DNA of 64,000 nucleotides from Methylosinus sp. Sm6 (GTDB lineage Bacteria > Pseudomonadota > Alphaproteobacteria > Rhizobiales > Beijerinckiaceae), in the NCBI RefSeq assembly GCF_019802345.1, contig NZ_JAINDZ010000024.1:1-64000 (forward strand). The letters run 5' to 3'. Numbering within the stretch: position 1 is the stretch's first letter; each line of letters opens with the position of its first letter. The notes under the pieces were generated by a model. That model saw only the letters and a list, made by a program, of their open reading frames with translations, was not told the origin of the DNA and did no database searches. Shown here piece after piece: positions 46,323 through 55,092 of this stretch. Both the position numbers and the translations under genes were made by a program.

Positions 46323-47615
46323 ATGTCCGAAATTTCGTCGCGCCGCGGCGCTCGCGCGTCGCATCGCCGCCGTCTCTCGAACCGTGTTCTCGCCGCCGCT
46401 GTCACGACGCTCGTCTTCGTGACTCCGCCCGCGCGCGGCGATCACGCCGCCGATCCGGCGACCGCCGCTGCGGACTCGATCCACAAGCGAGTGTTGACAC
46501 TCGACAGCCATGTCGACATTCCCTTCGAGTTCATGTCGCCGCAGGCCGACCCCGGCAGGCCGAGCAAAATGCAGGTCGACCTGCCGAAGATGCGCGAGGG
46601 CGGGCTGGGGGCCGCCTTCTTCATCGTCTATGTCGGCCAAGCGCAGCGCACAGCGGAGACCTACGAGCAGGCGCGCTCGGGCGCCGAGACGAAGTTCGCG
46701 GCGATCCACAAGATGGTCGAGACCTACCCTGAACAGATCGAGCTCGCGACTCGCGCCGGCGACGTCGCGCGCATTCGCGCGAACGGAAAGCTGGTCGCTT
46801 TGATCGGCGTGGAGAACGGCTTCGTCATCGGCAAGGATCTGAGCCTCCTGCAGCGCTATCACGATCTCGGCGCGCGCTATTTCGGACTCGTCCACGCCGG
46901 GCACAATGATCTCGGCGATTCCGCCAATCCGATCTCCTGGCTCGACAACGGGCCCGAGCACAATGGCCTCAGTCCGCTCGGCCGGGAGGCCGTCGTCGAG
47001 CTCAACCGACTGGGGATCATTGTCGACATCTCGCATGCGTCCAAGGAGACGTCGCTGCAGGCGATCGAATTGTCGCGCGCGCCGGTCATCGCCTCGCATT
47101 CGGACGTCGGCGCGCTCAATCCGATCTCGCGCAATCTCGACGACGAGACTCTGGAAGCGCTGGCGAGAAAAGGCGGCGTCGCCCAGATCGTCGCCTTCGA
47201 CTCCTATCTATGGGTCGGCGTCGTCGCCAAGCACAAGGCGCAGGAGGCGTTACGTCGAGAGTATGGGATCGACGATCCGTTCGCGGTCGGTAAGCTCCCG
47301 CCGGAAAAGGCCGCCGAATATTTTCGGCGTCTCCTGGCGCTCGACCAGGTCTGGGCGCGCACCGATGTGAAGCGCCTCGTCGATCATATCGACCACGCCG
47401 TCGCGAAGATCGGCGTCGACCATGTGGGCTTGGCGTCGGATTTCGGAGGCGGTGGCGGGATCGTCGGCTGGAAGGACGCAAGCGAAACCTACAATGTGAC
47501 GCGCGAGCTGGCGCGGCGCGGCTACAGTGAGCAGGACATCGCGAAGCTCTGGGGCGGCAATCTGCTGCGCGTGCTGGCGAAGGTGGAGGAGATCGCGGAA
47601 AAATCGCGTGACTAG
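46323..47615 (+). CDS. Peptidase M19 (membrane/renal dipeptidase family), exported
   Basis: The 430-residue protein has an Arg-rich N-terminus with a hydrophobic signal (ending PARG-D). The M19 metal residues are in LDSHVDIPFEF, ALIGVENGFVIG, LVHAGHNDLGDS, DISHASKET and VIASHSDVGALN, and the C-terminus has DHVGLASDFGGG. M19 enzymes hydrolyse dipeptides, including cysteinyl-glycine and S-conjugates. I start at 46323; 46269 is possible. Being periplasmic or outer-face, it could trim a thiol peptide before import by the Dpp-type systems. That link is inference. Confidence 0.9.
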   Translation: MSEISSRRGARASHRRRLSNRVLAAAVTTLVFVTPPARGDHAADPATAAADSIHKRVLTLDSHVDIPFEFMSPQADPGRPSKMQVDLPKMREGGLGAAFFIVYVGQAQRTAETYEQARSGAETKFAAIHKMVETYPEQIELATRAGDVARIRANGKLVALIGVENGFVIGKDLSLLQRYHDLGARYFGLVHAGHNDLGDSANPISWLDNGPEHNGLSPLGREAVVELNRLGIIVDISHASKETSLQAIELSRAPVIASHSDVGALNPISRNLDDETLEALARKGGVAQIVAFDSYLWVGVVAKHKAQEALRREYGIDDPFAVGKLPPEKAAEYFRRLLALDQVWARTDVKRLVDHIDHAVAKIGVDHVGLASDFGGGGGIVGWKDASETYNVTRELARRGYSEQDIAKLWGGNLLRVLAKVEEIAEKSRD

Positions 47616-47721
47616 CCCCTATTCGATTCGATCGAAATGGATGGCGCTCTGGCATCTTTTCTCTCGGGGTTTTGCGATCGACAGAGCAATCCGGGAGCGC
47701 CGTTCGGCATCGACCGACCCG

Positions 47722-48381
47722 ATGGCGCGGCGACCGCAAAACGTCGTCACAGAGAGCGAAGCGATGGAAAAGGGCGCCGCATCGCGCAAAGACGTCATTC
47801 GCACGGCGGCGCGAGCGCGATTTTTGGAGCAGGGCTTCTCGGAGACCAGCATGGATGCGATCGCGCGGTCGGCAGGCGTGTCGAAGGCGACGCTCTATAC
47901 ATATTTTGCGAGCAAGGAAGCTCTTTTCGCCGATCTGGTCGAGATCGAGTTTCGAGCGAAGGCGCTACGCTGCGCCGCGCCGGATCTGGGCCACGGCATC
48001 GCGCCCGCGTTGCGCGTGCTGGCGAGGGAGCTGGTGGGATGCTGGCTCAGAAGGGATTCCACCGCGCTCTTCCAAGCCGTATGCAGCGAACGCTGGCGCT
48101 TTCCGGCACTTTGCCTTCTCGTGTTCGAGAGCAATCAGCGAGCTGCGCTCGATCTCGTGACGTCCGTCTTCGAAGAGGCCGAGCAAAAGGGACTTCTCGC
48201 TTGTCCCGACGCGAAGATCGCCGCCGCGCAGCTGCTTCATCTCGTCTTCGCGGATATGCCGCTTCGGATCGCGCTCGGCATCGAGCCGCCGAGCCGAGCA
48301 GAGGCCGAGGCGACGCTCCAAGCTGGAATAGATTGCTTTTTGAGAGCGTATGGAACGCCACGGCTTGCGTCTCGAGGATAG
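47722..48381 (+). CDS. TetR/AcrR family regulator
   Basis: The 219-residue protein has a TetR helix-turn-helix (FSETSMDAIARSAGVSKATL, then LYTYFASKEALFADLV). A TetR_C-like ligand domain follows. ATG codons at 47722 and 47764 are candidates; the latter has AGAGAG upstream and gives a 205-residue protein. It is 106 bp downstream of the dipeptidase gene. The regulated gene may be the dipeptidase or the NepI-like transporter on the far side. Confidence 0.88.
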   Translation: MARRPQNVVTESEAMEKGAASRKDVIRTAARARFLEQGFSETSMDAIARSAGVSKATLYTYFASKEALFADLVEIEFRAKALRCAAPDLGHGIAPALRVLARELVGCWLRRDSTALFQAVCSERWRFPALCLLVFESNQRAALDLVTSVFEEAEQKGLLACPDAKIAAAQLLHLVFADMPLRIALGIEPPSRAEAEATLQAGIDCFLRAYGTPRLASRG

Positions 48382-48480
48382 TCCGGTCCGAGACGACGCC
48401 ATCCGCGGACAGTCGAATGAACTGGAAAGACCGTCCCAATCCACGAGACGAGCCGAGCCGCCCGTCCACGACCTCAAAAG

Positions 48481-49680
48481 TCACGGCGCCGCGATCCGAT
48501 GCGCGTTCACGCCGAGGGCAACCACGATCGCCGTGAAGAGGAGAATCACGCTCGCCGCCGCGACCGCGCCGCCGCCGCCGGCGATGTCGAAGGCATATCC
48601 CCCTCCCGCCGCGCCGATGGAGATCGCGAGTTGAACGGCGGCGACGAGCAGGCCGCCGGCGGTCTCGGCCTGGTCGGGCACAGTTCGGGTCAACCATGTC
48701 GACCATGCGACCGGAATCGCGCCAAAGGAGAGACCCCAGAGCGCGAACAGCGCCGCATGGGCCGCCAGGCTGCCGTGAATTGCGACCAAGCCGACGCCGA
48801 GCATCCCCATCAGAAGCGGCATGGAGAAGAGCGCGAGCTTGAGGCTCCGATCGATCAGCGGCCCTGCCAGCAGCGTGCCGATGAAATTGGCGAGACCGAA
48901 GCCGAGCAGGACCGCCGACACCGAGTCGACGCCGACGCCGGTGACGGTTTCCAAAAATGGTCGGATATAGGTGAACACCGCGAAGTGACCGGCGAAGGTC
49001 AACATCACCGCCGTGATGCCGAGCGCGACTCCCGGCCGGCGCAAGACGACGCCGAGCATGCGCAGAGGCGCCGCCGCCGCCGGCGCCATGCGCGGAAGCG
49101 CCGCGAATTGGGCCGCGATCGTCACGACGCCGAGTCCGGCCGCGAATAGGAAGACGCTGCGCCAGCCGAGCCGATCGCCGAGATAGCTGCCGACCGGGGC
49201 CGCGAAGATCGTCGCCGCGGACACGCCGCTGAAGAGGACCGACAGCGCGCGCGCCACCAGCGCCTCCGGCGCCAACCGCATCACCAGAGCCGCCGACATG
49301 GCCCAGAAGCCGCCGAGGCCGACACCGAGCAGCACGCGACCGGCGATCAGGAGCGGCAGGCTCGGCGCAGCCGCGACGAGCAGATTCGACGCGATCAGCA
49401 AGGCGGAGAAGCCGATGAGCAGATGGCGGCGGTCGATGCGCCGCGTCACGGCGGCGACGAGTGTCGCGGACAGCAGCGCAACCAGGGCCGTCGCGGTGAC
49501 CGCCTGGCCGGCCGCGCCTTCCGTGACTTGGAGATCGGCCGCCATCGGCGTCAGCAGGCTCGCCGGCAAGAATTCGGCCGCAACCAATGCGAACACGCCG
49601 AGCGTCATCGAACCGATCGCCGCCCAGGCCGGCTCGTCGGGCGCCGCGGTCGTTTCCGCGAATGCAATCTCCTCGCTCAT
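48481..49680 (-). CDS. MFS drug/nucleoside efflux transporter (DHA1, NepI/AraJ-like)
   Basis: A 399-residue protein with twelve predicted membrane segments. Family motifs: FALVAAEFLPASLLTPMAAD in TM1, RRIDRRHLL loop and ALSVLFSGVSAATIFAAPVG. NepI exports purine ribonucleosides; DHA1 relatives export sugars or drugs. I start at the ATG at 49680, where AAAAGGA lies 8 nt upstream; the frame is open to 49698 (GTG). It is divergent from an AraC gene 83 bp away. Confidence 0.87.
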   Translation of the reverse strand: MSEEIAFAETTAAPDEPAWAAIGSMTLGVFALVAAEFLPASLLTPMAADLQVTEGAAGQAVTATALVALLSATLVAAVTRRIDRRHLLIGFSALLIASNLLVAAAPSLPLLIAGRVLLGVGLGGFWAMSAALVMRLAPEALVARALSVLFSGVSAATIFAAPVGSYLGDRLGWRSVFLFAAGLGVVTIAAQFAALPRMAPAAAAPLRMLGVVLRRPGVALGITAVMLTFAGHFAVFTYIRPFLETVTGVGVDSVSAVLLGFGLANFIGTLLAGPLIDRSLKLALFSMPLLMGMLGVGLVAIHGSLAAHAALFALWGLSFGAIPVAWSTWLTRTVPDQAETAGGLLVAAVQLAISIGAAGGGYAFDIAGGGGAVAAASVILLFTAIVVALGVNAHRIAAP

Positions 49681-49763
49681 CTCATCGGTCCTTTTCACGG
49701 AAAGGCTATGATCGCGCCAAGCTAGGCTGGCGCGGTCGGACGATATATGCCAGGATATCCGGA

Positions 49764-50756
49764 ATGTTTGATCAATCGTCCGATACTGGCTCGGCCGCGA
49801 CGGCGCCCTCCGGTGTGGTGAGCGAGCTGCTCGTCGGCATGCGTCTCGTCGGCATCAATTACCGGCGCATCCAGATCTCGCCGCCGTTCGGCCTCAACTT
49901 CGGCGGCGACGAGGGGGGCGCGCGGCTCCATTTCGTCGCGCGCGGCTCTGTTTTCCTGCGGCGTCCGGGCGCAGACGACCTCGCGCTCGATGCCGGAGCC
50001 GCGGTCTTGCTTCCGCACGGCGGGGCGCATGATCTCGTCTCGCGACCGAACCAGCCGAGCCGCGCAGTCACGAGTTTCGACAGCGCCCCGCTATGCCGCA
50101 CGGTCGACGACATCAATGCTTGCATCGAGGGGGCCTGCCACGGCAATGATACGGTGATCTTCAGCGGCTGCATGCAATTCGAGCTCGGCAGCATGCATGC
50201 TTTGGTGGCGCTGATGCCGGAGGTGATATCGGCGGACACGCTGCTGGACCGCTATCCGGAGATCCTGCCCATGCTCGAAGCGATGGAACGGGAGACCCGC
50301 AACGAACGAGCGGGCTTTGCCGGCATCCTGGCGCGACTGGCCGAAGTGGTCTCGGCGTTCATCGTGCGGGCCTGGGTCGAGTGCGGATGTGGCGCGGCGA
50401 CGGGATGGGCGGCGGCGCTGCGCGACCCGCGGCTCGCCCGCGTCATCGCCGCGATGCACCGGGATCCCGGGCGCAGCTGGACGGTTCGTGACCTCGCCGC
50501 CGAGATGGGCGCCTCTCGTTCCGTCTTCGCGGAGCGCTTTTTGGCTGTGACCGGAATGACGCCGCTGCGGTATCTGACCGAGCTCCGCATGCGGCTCGCA
50601 ACGCAATGGATCGCCCGCGATCGGGTGTCGATCGACGACGCCGCACATCGCCTCGGCTATGGCTCGCAGGCGGCGTTCAGCCGTGCTTTCAAGCGCGTCA
50701 TCGGGTGTGCGCCGGGAACGCTGCGCTCTGGCGCGGAGACGGCGCGCGAACCGTAG
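49764..50756 (+). CDS. AraC-family regulator with a cupin-like sensor domain
   Basis: A 330-residue protein. The N-terminal domain (about 20-200) resembles the cupin_6 type (FGLNFGGDEGGARLHFVARG, LDAGAAVLLPHGGAHDLVSR). The AraC DNA-binding domain has both helix-turn-helix units: DLAAEMGASRSVFAERFLAV and IDDAAHRLGYGSQAAFSRAF. It is transcribed away from the MFS gene and most likely activates it, the standard arrangement. Its stop touches the first relic of the graveyard. Confidence 0.9.
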   Translation: MFDQSSDTGSAATAPSGVVSELLVGMRLVGINYRRIQISPPFGLNFGGDEGGARLHFVARGSVFLRRPGADDLALDAGAAVLLPHGGAHDLVSRPNQPSRAVTSFDSAPLCRTVDDINACIEGACHGNDTVIFSGCMQFELGSMHALVALMPEVISADTLLDRYPEILPMLEAMERETRNERAGFAGILARLAEVVSAFIVRAWVECGCGAATGWAAALRDPRLARVIAAMHRDPGRSWTVRDLAAEMGASRSVFAERFLAVTGMTPLRYLTELRMRLATQWIARDRVSIDDAAHRLGYGSQAAFSRAFKRVIGCAPGTLRSGAETAREP

Positions 50757-50945
50757 AACGGGCCGCCAGGGCGTAAGCTGAAAACAAAGGCCTTCCTCGA
50801 TCATCGCGACGCGCCCGCCGGCAACATTGGCGACGCCGACCAACAGACACGGCACAAAGACGCCTTCGCCTTCCTCCGCGACGATGACGACGTCGCGACC
50901 GGCGGCGCGTGGACCGAAAACAGCGGGCGTGGCTTCGACGACCAT
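50754..50945 (-). pseudogene. Fragment resembling a plasmid relaxase (DUF3363 region)
   Basis: The minus strand reads VIVAEEGEGVFVPCLLVGV, then RVAMIEEGLCFQLTPWRPVL. The AMI(D/E)xGLxFQL-PWxP pattern recalls the C-terminal DUF3363 part of VirD2/TraI-like relaxases. It is about 64 residues, cut at the AraC stop, with no nuclease domain nearby. Reading the family from this short stretch is moderately safe only. Confidence 0.45.
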
Positions 50946-51164
50946 GTCCCGGTCGCACCTCGTCGACGCGAGACCGGTCGGCGAATTCCATCGGGGGACT
51001 CCGACGTGATCCGCCTGAGAAAATTCCACCCGCATCAATAGAGCGCCAGACTAACCAATCCGCCGATCGACATCGGTCCCCGTCATCGACATCGGCGCCG
51101 TCCGCGAGCACTTCCGGCTCACCGCTATCGGGCGGCCAGTCCCAGGACCCCCGTCGAGATCGCC

Positions 51165-51389
51165 GTCGTAGCTCGGACGCTGCAGCAGGCCTTCATCCTC
51201 CAGCCGGTCGAGGTCGGGCAGGTCGCGCAGGCTGGCGAGGCCGAACGCCGCGAGGAATTTCCACGTCGTGACATAGGCGAAGGGCGCGCCGGGCTCGGGC
51301 GCGCGCAACGCCACGTCGATGAGATCGAGACGCTTCAACCGGCCGATGACGTCCCGGCTGATCTCGCGGCCGGCGAGCCGAAGTGTCAT
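51165..51389 (-). pseudogene. scpB: scpB C-terminal fragment (segregation and condensation protein B)
   Basis: GREISRDVIGRLKRLDLIDV is followed by LRAPEPGAPFAYVTTWKFLA and FGLASLRDLPDLDRLEDEGL. This is the second winged-helix domain of alphaproteobacterial ScpB. The N-terminal half and the true C-terminus are absent, and the frame runs on into unrelated sequence to 51051. A chromosome normally has an intact scpB next to scpA, so this is a transplanted fragment. Confidence 0.65.
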
Positions 51390-51661
51390 CCGAGCACTAT
51401 AGCAAGAGCTGGCTGCTCAACGAGGTCGTGCCCGGCTTCGATACTGAGGCGTTGCGCATCACGCCGTCCATTAGCAAAGGCGCCACCGCATACGTCCCGC
51501 TCCACTTAGGCGTCGCGCTTCTGGCTGGCCTCTCGGCCGCCGCAAAAGACACGATCGGAACGCTACGCTATCTCCGGCCAGCGTGCCGACCATTCAATCT
51601 GAGGCGCTTCGACGAGCTCGTCGCCTCGGCCGTAGGCGACAGTGACGATTTCTCAATTTAA
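51383..51661 (+). CDS. Unrecognised 92-residue ORF in relic region
   Basis: The open frame (MSSEHYSKSWLLNEVV...) has no family I recognise, no clear ribosome site and no membrane segment. It overlaps the scpB fragment by 7 bp on the opposite strand. It may be a fragment of a plasmid or phage gene or not a gene at all. Confidence 0.25.
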   Translation: MSSEHYSKSWLLNEVVPGFDTEALRITPSISKGATAYVPLHLGVALLAGLSAAAKDTIGTLRYLRPACRPFNLRRFDELVASAVGDSDDFSI

Positions 51662-51890
51662 ATGTCCGAACACGAAAGGCTCCCGGTAATTCTCAAATAA
51701 GCTGTCCAAACCCGCCACGAACTACGAATTTCCAACAATAAGTTGTACCCTGACATGCGGCCGTCCCGAGGCGCTGGCCGGAATTTCGTGATTCGATCAC
51801 CGACAACTTTCGCGTCATCGATCCGAAGGATTTTCGGGTTCTGCCGTGAGCGGGGTATAGCGTACAAAAAATCACAAACCTTGAGATGAC

Positions 51891-52196
51891 CTCAAGTTCC
51901 TCGACGACGGACGTCTGGAGACGGACACCAACACGGTGGAGCGATCGATCAGGCCCATATCGATCGGCAAGAGGAACAGCCTGTTCTGCGGCGACGAAGG
52001 CGGCGGCGAGACCTAAGCCATTTTGGCGTCGCTCCTCAACACGGCGAAACTGAATGGCGTCGATCCGCAAACCTATCTGACGGATGTTCTCGAGCGTCTC
52101 GTCTCCGGCCGCACCAAGATCAATCGGCTGAGCGACCTGCTCGTGTGGAACTGCAAGGCCGCGCGCACGGCCGAAGCCGGCGCGGCTGCGGCATGA
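51891..52196 (+). mobile_element. IS66-family transposase (TnpC) C-terminal relic with internal stop
   Basis: The frame reads LKFLDDGRLETDTNTVERSI, then RPISIGKRNSLFCGDEGGGE, which is the IS66 TnpC C-terminus. A TAA replaces the expected Trp codon of the HWA motif (51890s +123, near 52014). After the stop it continues LNGVDPQTYLTDVLERLVSG and ends in TGA at 52196. The rest of the transposase and the terminal repeats are missing. Confidence 0.8.
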
Positions 52197-52248
52197 GCCG
52201 ACGCGCTCGCAAGTCACGACGAACGCGAAGACGACGGCCGACTACGCC

Positions 52249-52446
52249 ATGTCGACCGAAAGGCTCGACCATTGGCTGCGTGACCGCGCCATCGCGGCGC
52301 CCTTCGACAAACGCGAACTGCGCTTCTTCGGCGAATTGGCGCCGCTCAGCGAACGGCGCGCTTTCGCCGAGCGCATCGGCTCGCTGCGCAACACGGATTG
52401 GATCGTCTCCGCCAAGCCGCCTTTCGGCGGCCCCGAGCAGGTGCTC
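52249..52446 (+). mobile_element. IS91-family transposase fragment
   Basis: RFFGELAPLSERRAFAERIG is followed by DWIVSAKPPFGGPEQVL, which matches the YAKPPFGGPEAVL-type motif of IS91/IS801 transposases. Homology stops at about 52446, where the phnN fragment begins in another frame. No catalytic tyrosine region is present. IS91 elements move by rolling circle, which can capture adjacent DNA. Confidence 0.6.
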
Positions 52447-52451
52447 AGCGA

Positions 52452-52808
52452 GAGACCGGCCTGCTCGCGCGTTATTGGGAAAGCCATGGCTTCATGTACG
52501 CGATCGGCGCGGAAGTCGACGTCTGGCGCGCACGCGGATTTACTGTCGTCGTCAGCGGCGCACGCGCCGCGTGGCTAGTCGCGAGGACGCGTTATCCGGA
52601 CACCATCAGCGTATTGATCGACGCTCCCGCCTCACTTCGCGAGAGGCGACTGTCCATGCGCGGCCGCGAGGACGAGGCCGCGATTTGTGAAAGGCTCCAT
52701 CGCGAGGTTCCCGTGCAGACGGTCCAAGGAACGCTCGATAACCGCGGCGCCGTGGCGATTGCGGGCGATCGCTTCGTTCGTCTGCTGCAACGACTAGCTC
52801 AGGCCTGA
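52452..52808 (+). pseudogene. phnN: phnN 3' fragment (ribose 1,5-bisphosphate phosphokinase)
   Basis: The frame reads ARYWESHGFMYAIGAEVDVW, FTVVVSGARAAW, ARTRYPDTISVLIDAPASLR and SMRGREDEAAICERLHRE. This matches the C-terminal part of PhnN, an enzyme of phosphonate breakdown. The P-loop half is missing; the fragment starts abruptly at the IS91 junction. No phn genes are nearby, so it was probably carried in with the insertion element. Confidence 0.65.
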
Positions 52809-52937
52809 AACAGGTCGCGTCATTCGGCGGCAGTCTCGCATGTGAAAAAGGACCATTTCGTGCGGTCACGAATTTTTCTCGCGGGTCAGATGGGGCTATG
52901 ATCGTCGGGCGTGGAGCTGGCGGAATAGTGCGATGAT

Positions 52938-53464
52938 CGATTTCAAGGGCAGTATGCGCCTTTACTGGAGAAACAGATTCGTGTTCACAAGCGTGCGATC
53001 GGATCCAGCTGGCGTCTCGACGAGACCTATGTGAAAGTCAAAAGCTGCTGGAAATATCTGTATCGGGTGGTCGATAAGGCAGGCGCGACCGTGGATTTCC
53101 TGCCGACGGCGAAGAGGGACTGCAAAGCCGCCTTGCGCTTTTTGCGCAAGGCGATGGTCAGCATGGCGAGTCGGAGAAGATCACGATCGACAAGAGCGAC
53201 GCCGACACGGCGGCGATCGAAAGCTACAATGCGGAGCATGAAGCGGACATCGAAACCCTGCGTATCAAATATCACAATCATATCGTCGAACAGGATCATC
53301 GAGCGGTGAAACGAATGACGCGGCCGATGTTGGGTTTCAAATCATTTCGATCGGCTGCTGCGGCACTCTCGGGGATCGAACTGATGCATATGATCCGAAA
53401 GGACCAGTTGCAGACCAGGGCCAAACTGCGTCCAGCGCAGCAGTTCTATGCCCTCGCCTCGTGA
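52938..53464 (+). mobile_element. IS6-family (IS26/IS6100-like) transposase relic, frameshifted
   Basis: The first frame reads QYAPLLEKQIRVHKRAIGSS and WRLDETYVKVKSCWKYLYRV. The next frame gives KITIDKSDADTAAIESYN, HNHIVEQDHRAVKRMTRPML and FRSAAAALSGIELMHMIRKD. The DDE residues (WRLDE, TIDKS, VEQDH) are all present but split by a frameshift near 53155-53165. An in-frame TAG lies just upstream (about 52926). No clear terminal repeats were found. Inactive. Confidence 0.82.
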
Positions 53465-53697
53465 GCCGCGTCACTCTCGGACGCCCGTGTCGCGCCCGTA
53501 GACAAAATTTGCGACGCAACCCGACGTCATCTGGCCGCAGCTTGGACCGGAGCGGCGTGATAAAGCGCTGATAGGCGGAGGAGTTTCCATGCAACTCCCG
53601 CAGTTTCAGGCTCGTCCCTTCGTTGCAGGGGCCCTCGTAGGCGACAGAGTCGTCCTCGAACGCATAGCGGGGCGCATGCAACACAAAGGAGGCTCGC

Positions 53698-55092
53698 TCA
53701 ACGCTCCAAGGGCGCGGGCCTCCAGCCGCCTCCGAGCGCCATCATCAGATTCGCGCTCGCAGTGAGCCGGCGCTGCCGGATTTGCAGCGCAGTCTCTTCA
53801 TTGGAGAGCGCAGTTGCTTGCGCCGTGACCACTGCCGTATAGGCCGAGGCTCCCGCCTTATATTGATTGAGCGTGATCTCGACGGCGCGCTGCGAGACTC
53901 GAACCGCTTCCGCCTGCGCTGAGGCTTGTCGGGCGAGGATGCGAAGATCGGAGAGCTGATCCTCCACCGCCTGGAAGGCGGCGAGCACGGTTTGGCGATA
54001 ATTGGCGACGCTCTGTTCATATGCCGCTCGAGCAGCGTCGACGGTCGCTTCGCGCGCGCCGCCGTCGAGCAGCAGCAGACTGCCGCTTGCCGCCAGCGAC
54101 CAAGCGGCGTTGCTGGCCGAGATCAGCGGCGGCGCGCCCGAATAGCCGGCGACGGCTGCGAGGTCGATGGTGGGAAAATAGGCCGCAATCGCGACGCCGA
54201 TCAGCGCATTCTGCTGTTGCATCTTGCGCTCCGCCTCGGCGATGTCCGGCCGACGCTCGAGCAGTGAGGACGGAAGCGCGGCGGGAGACGTCGGAACAGC
54301 GCGCGGCAGCTCGCCGCGCGGAATCGACAGATCGGACGGAGGCTTGCCGATCAGCAGCGCGATCGCATGCTCGTATTGCGCGCGCGAGACCTCCGCGCCG
54401 ATGGCCGAGGCGCGCGTCGTCTCGAGTTGCGTCTGAGCAGTAATCACATCCGACTGGGCGGCGACGCCCGCGGCATATTGGTTCTGCGTGATCTTCAGGC
54501 TGCGTTCGTAGGCGCGCGCCGTGTCGTTCAGCAGACGCGCCAGCGAGTCCTGATAGCGCAGTGAGAAATAGTCGGTGACGAGCGTCGCTTGCGCGGAGAG
54601 CGTCAGATCGGCGAGCTGCGCAGCGCTAGCTCCCGCGCTGGCTTCGGCGCTCTCGATCTGACGACGGATCTTTCCCCATAGGTCGATCTCCCAGCTCGCC
54701 GTGGCTTCCGCCGTCTGCGTCGTGACTATCGATCCGGAGCTGCGCGCGCGCGTCGAAGAGGCGCTGGCCGATAGGCTCGGGTACAGGTTCGACTGATCCT
54801 CACGCACGACGGCGAGCGCTTGGCGATAGGCTGCCTCATAGGACTTCAAATTCTGGTTGTCGATCGCGACCAGCGGAACGAGCTTGTCGAGCACCGGATC
54901 CTTGAACACGCGCCACCAGGATCCGCGATCGGCGCCGTCGGCCGGCTCGGCGACCTTCCAGCCTTTCGGCGCCTCTTTGAACGCGACGGGCGAGGCGACC
55001 TCGGGCCGCAGATAATCGGGGCCGACCATCAGACAGCCCTGAAGCGACATCAGTGCGCCGCAGAGACAGAAGAACATCGAAAGGCGCTTCAT
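53698..55092 (-). CDS. NodT-family outer-membrane factor lipoprotein (RND efflux)
   Basis: The 464-residue protein has a lipobox (LMSLQGC, Cys at about 20) and NodT/OprM motifs: GPDYLRPEV near the start, ASWEIDLWGKIRRQIESAEA, LLERRPDIAEAE, LFDGGAR-like LLLLDGGAREATVDAARAAY. It forms the outer-membrane channel for the pump. It overlaps mdtC by 4 bp (ATGA) and is the last gene of the operon. The 233 bp between it and the IS6 relic show no gene. Confidence 0.92.
   Translation of the reverse strand: MKRLSMFFCLCGALMSLQGCLMVGPDYLRPEVASPVAFKEAPKGWKVAEPADGADRGSWWRVFKDPVLDKLVPLVAIDNQNLKSYEAAYRQALAVVREDQSNLYPSLSASASSTRARSSGSIVTTQTAEATASWEIDLWGKIRRQIESAEASAGASAAQLADLTLSAQATLVTDYFSLRYQDSLARLLNDTARAYERSLKITQNQYAAGVAAQSDVITAQTQLETTRASAIGAEVSRAQYEHAIALLIGKPPSDLSIPRGELPRAVPTSPAALPSSLLERRPDIAEAERKMQQQNALIGVAIAAYFPTIDLAAVAGYSGAPPLISASNAAWSLAASGSLLLLDGGAREATVDAARAAYEQSVANYRQTVLAAFQAVEDQLSDLRILARQASAQAEAVRVSQRAVEITLNQYKAGASAYTAVVTAQATALSNEETALQIRQRRLTASANLMMALGGGWRPAPLER

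Noticed and set aside
45384-47099. 571-residue minus-strand frame opposite the third receptor and dipeptidase
   Set aside because: Runs across two real genes on the other strand, without any motif.
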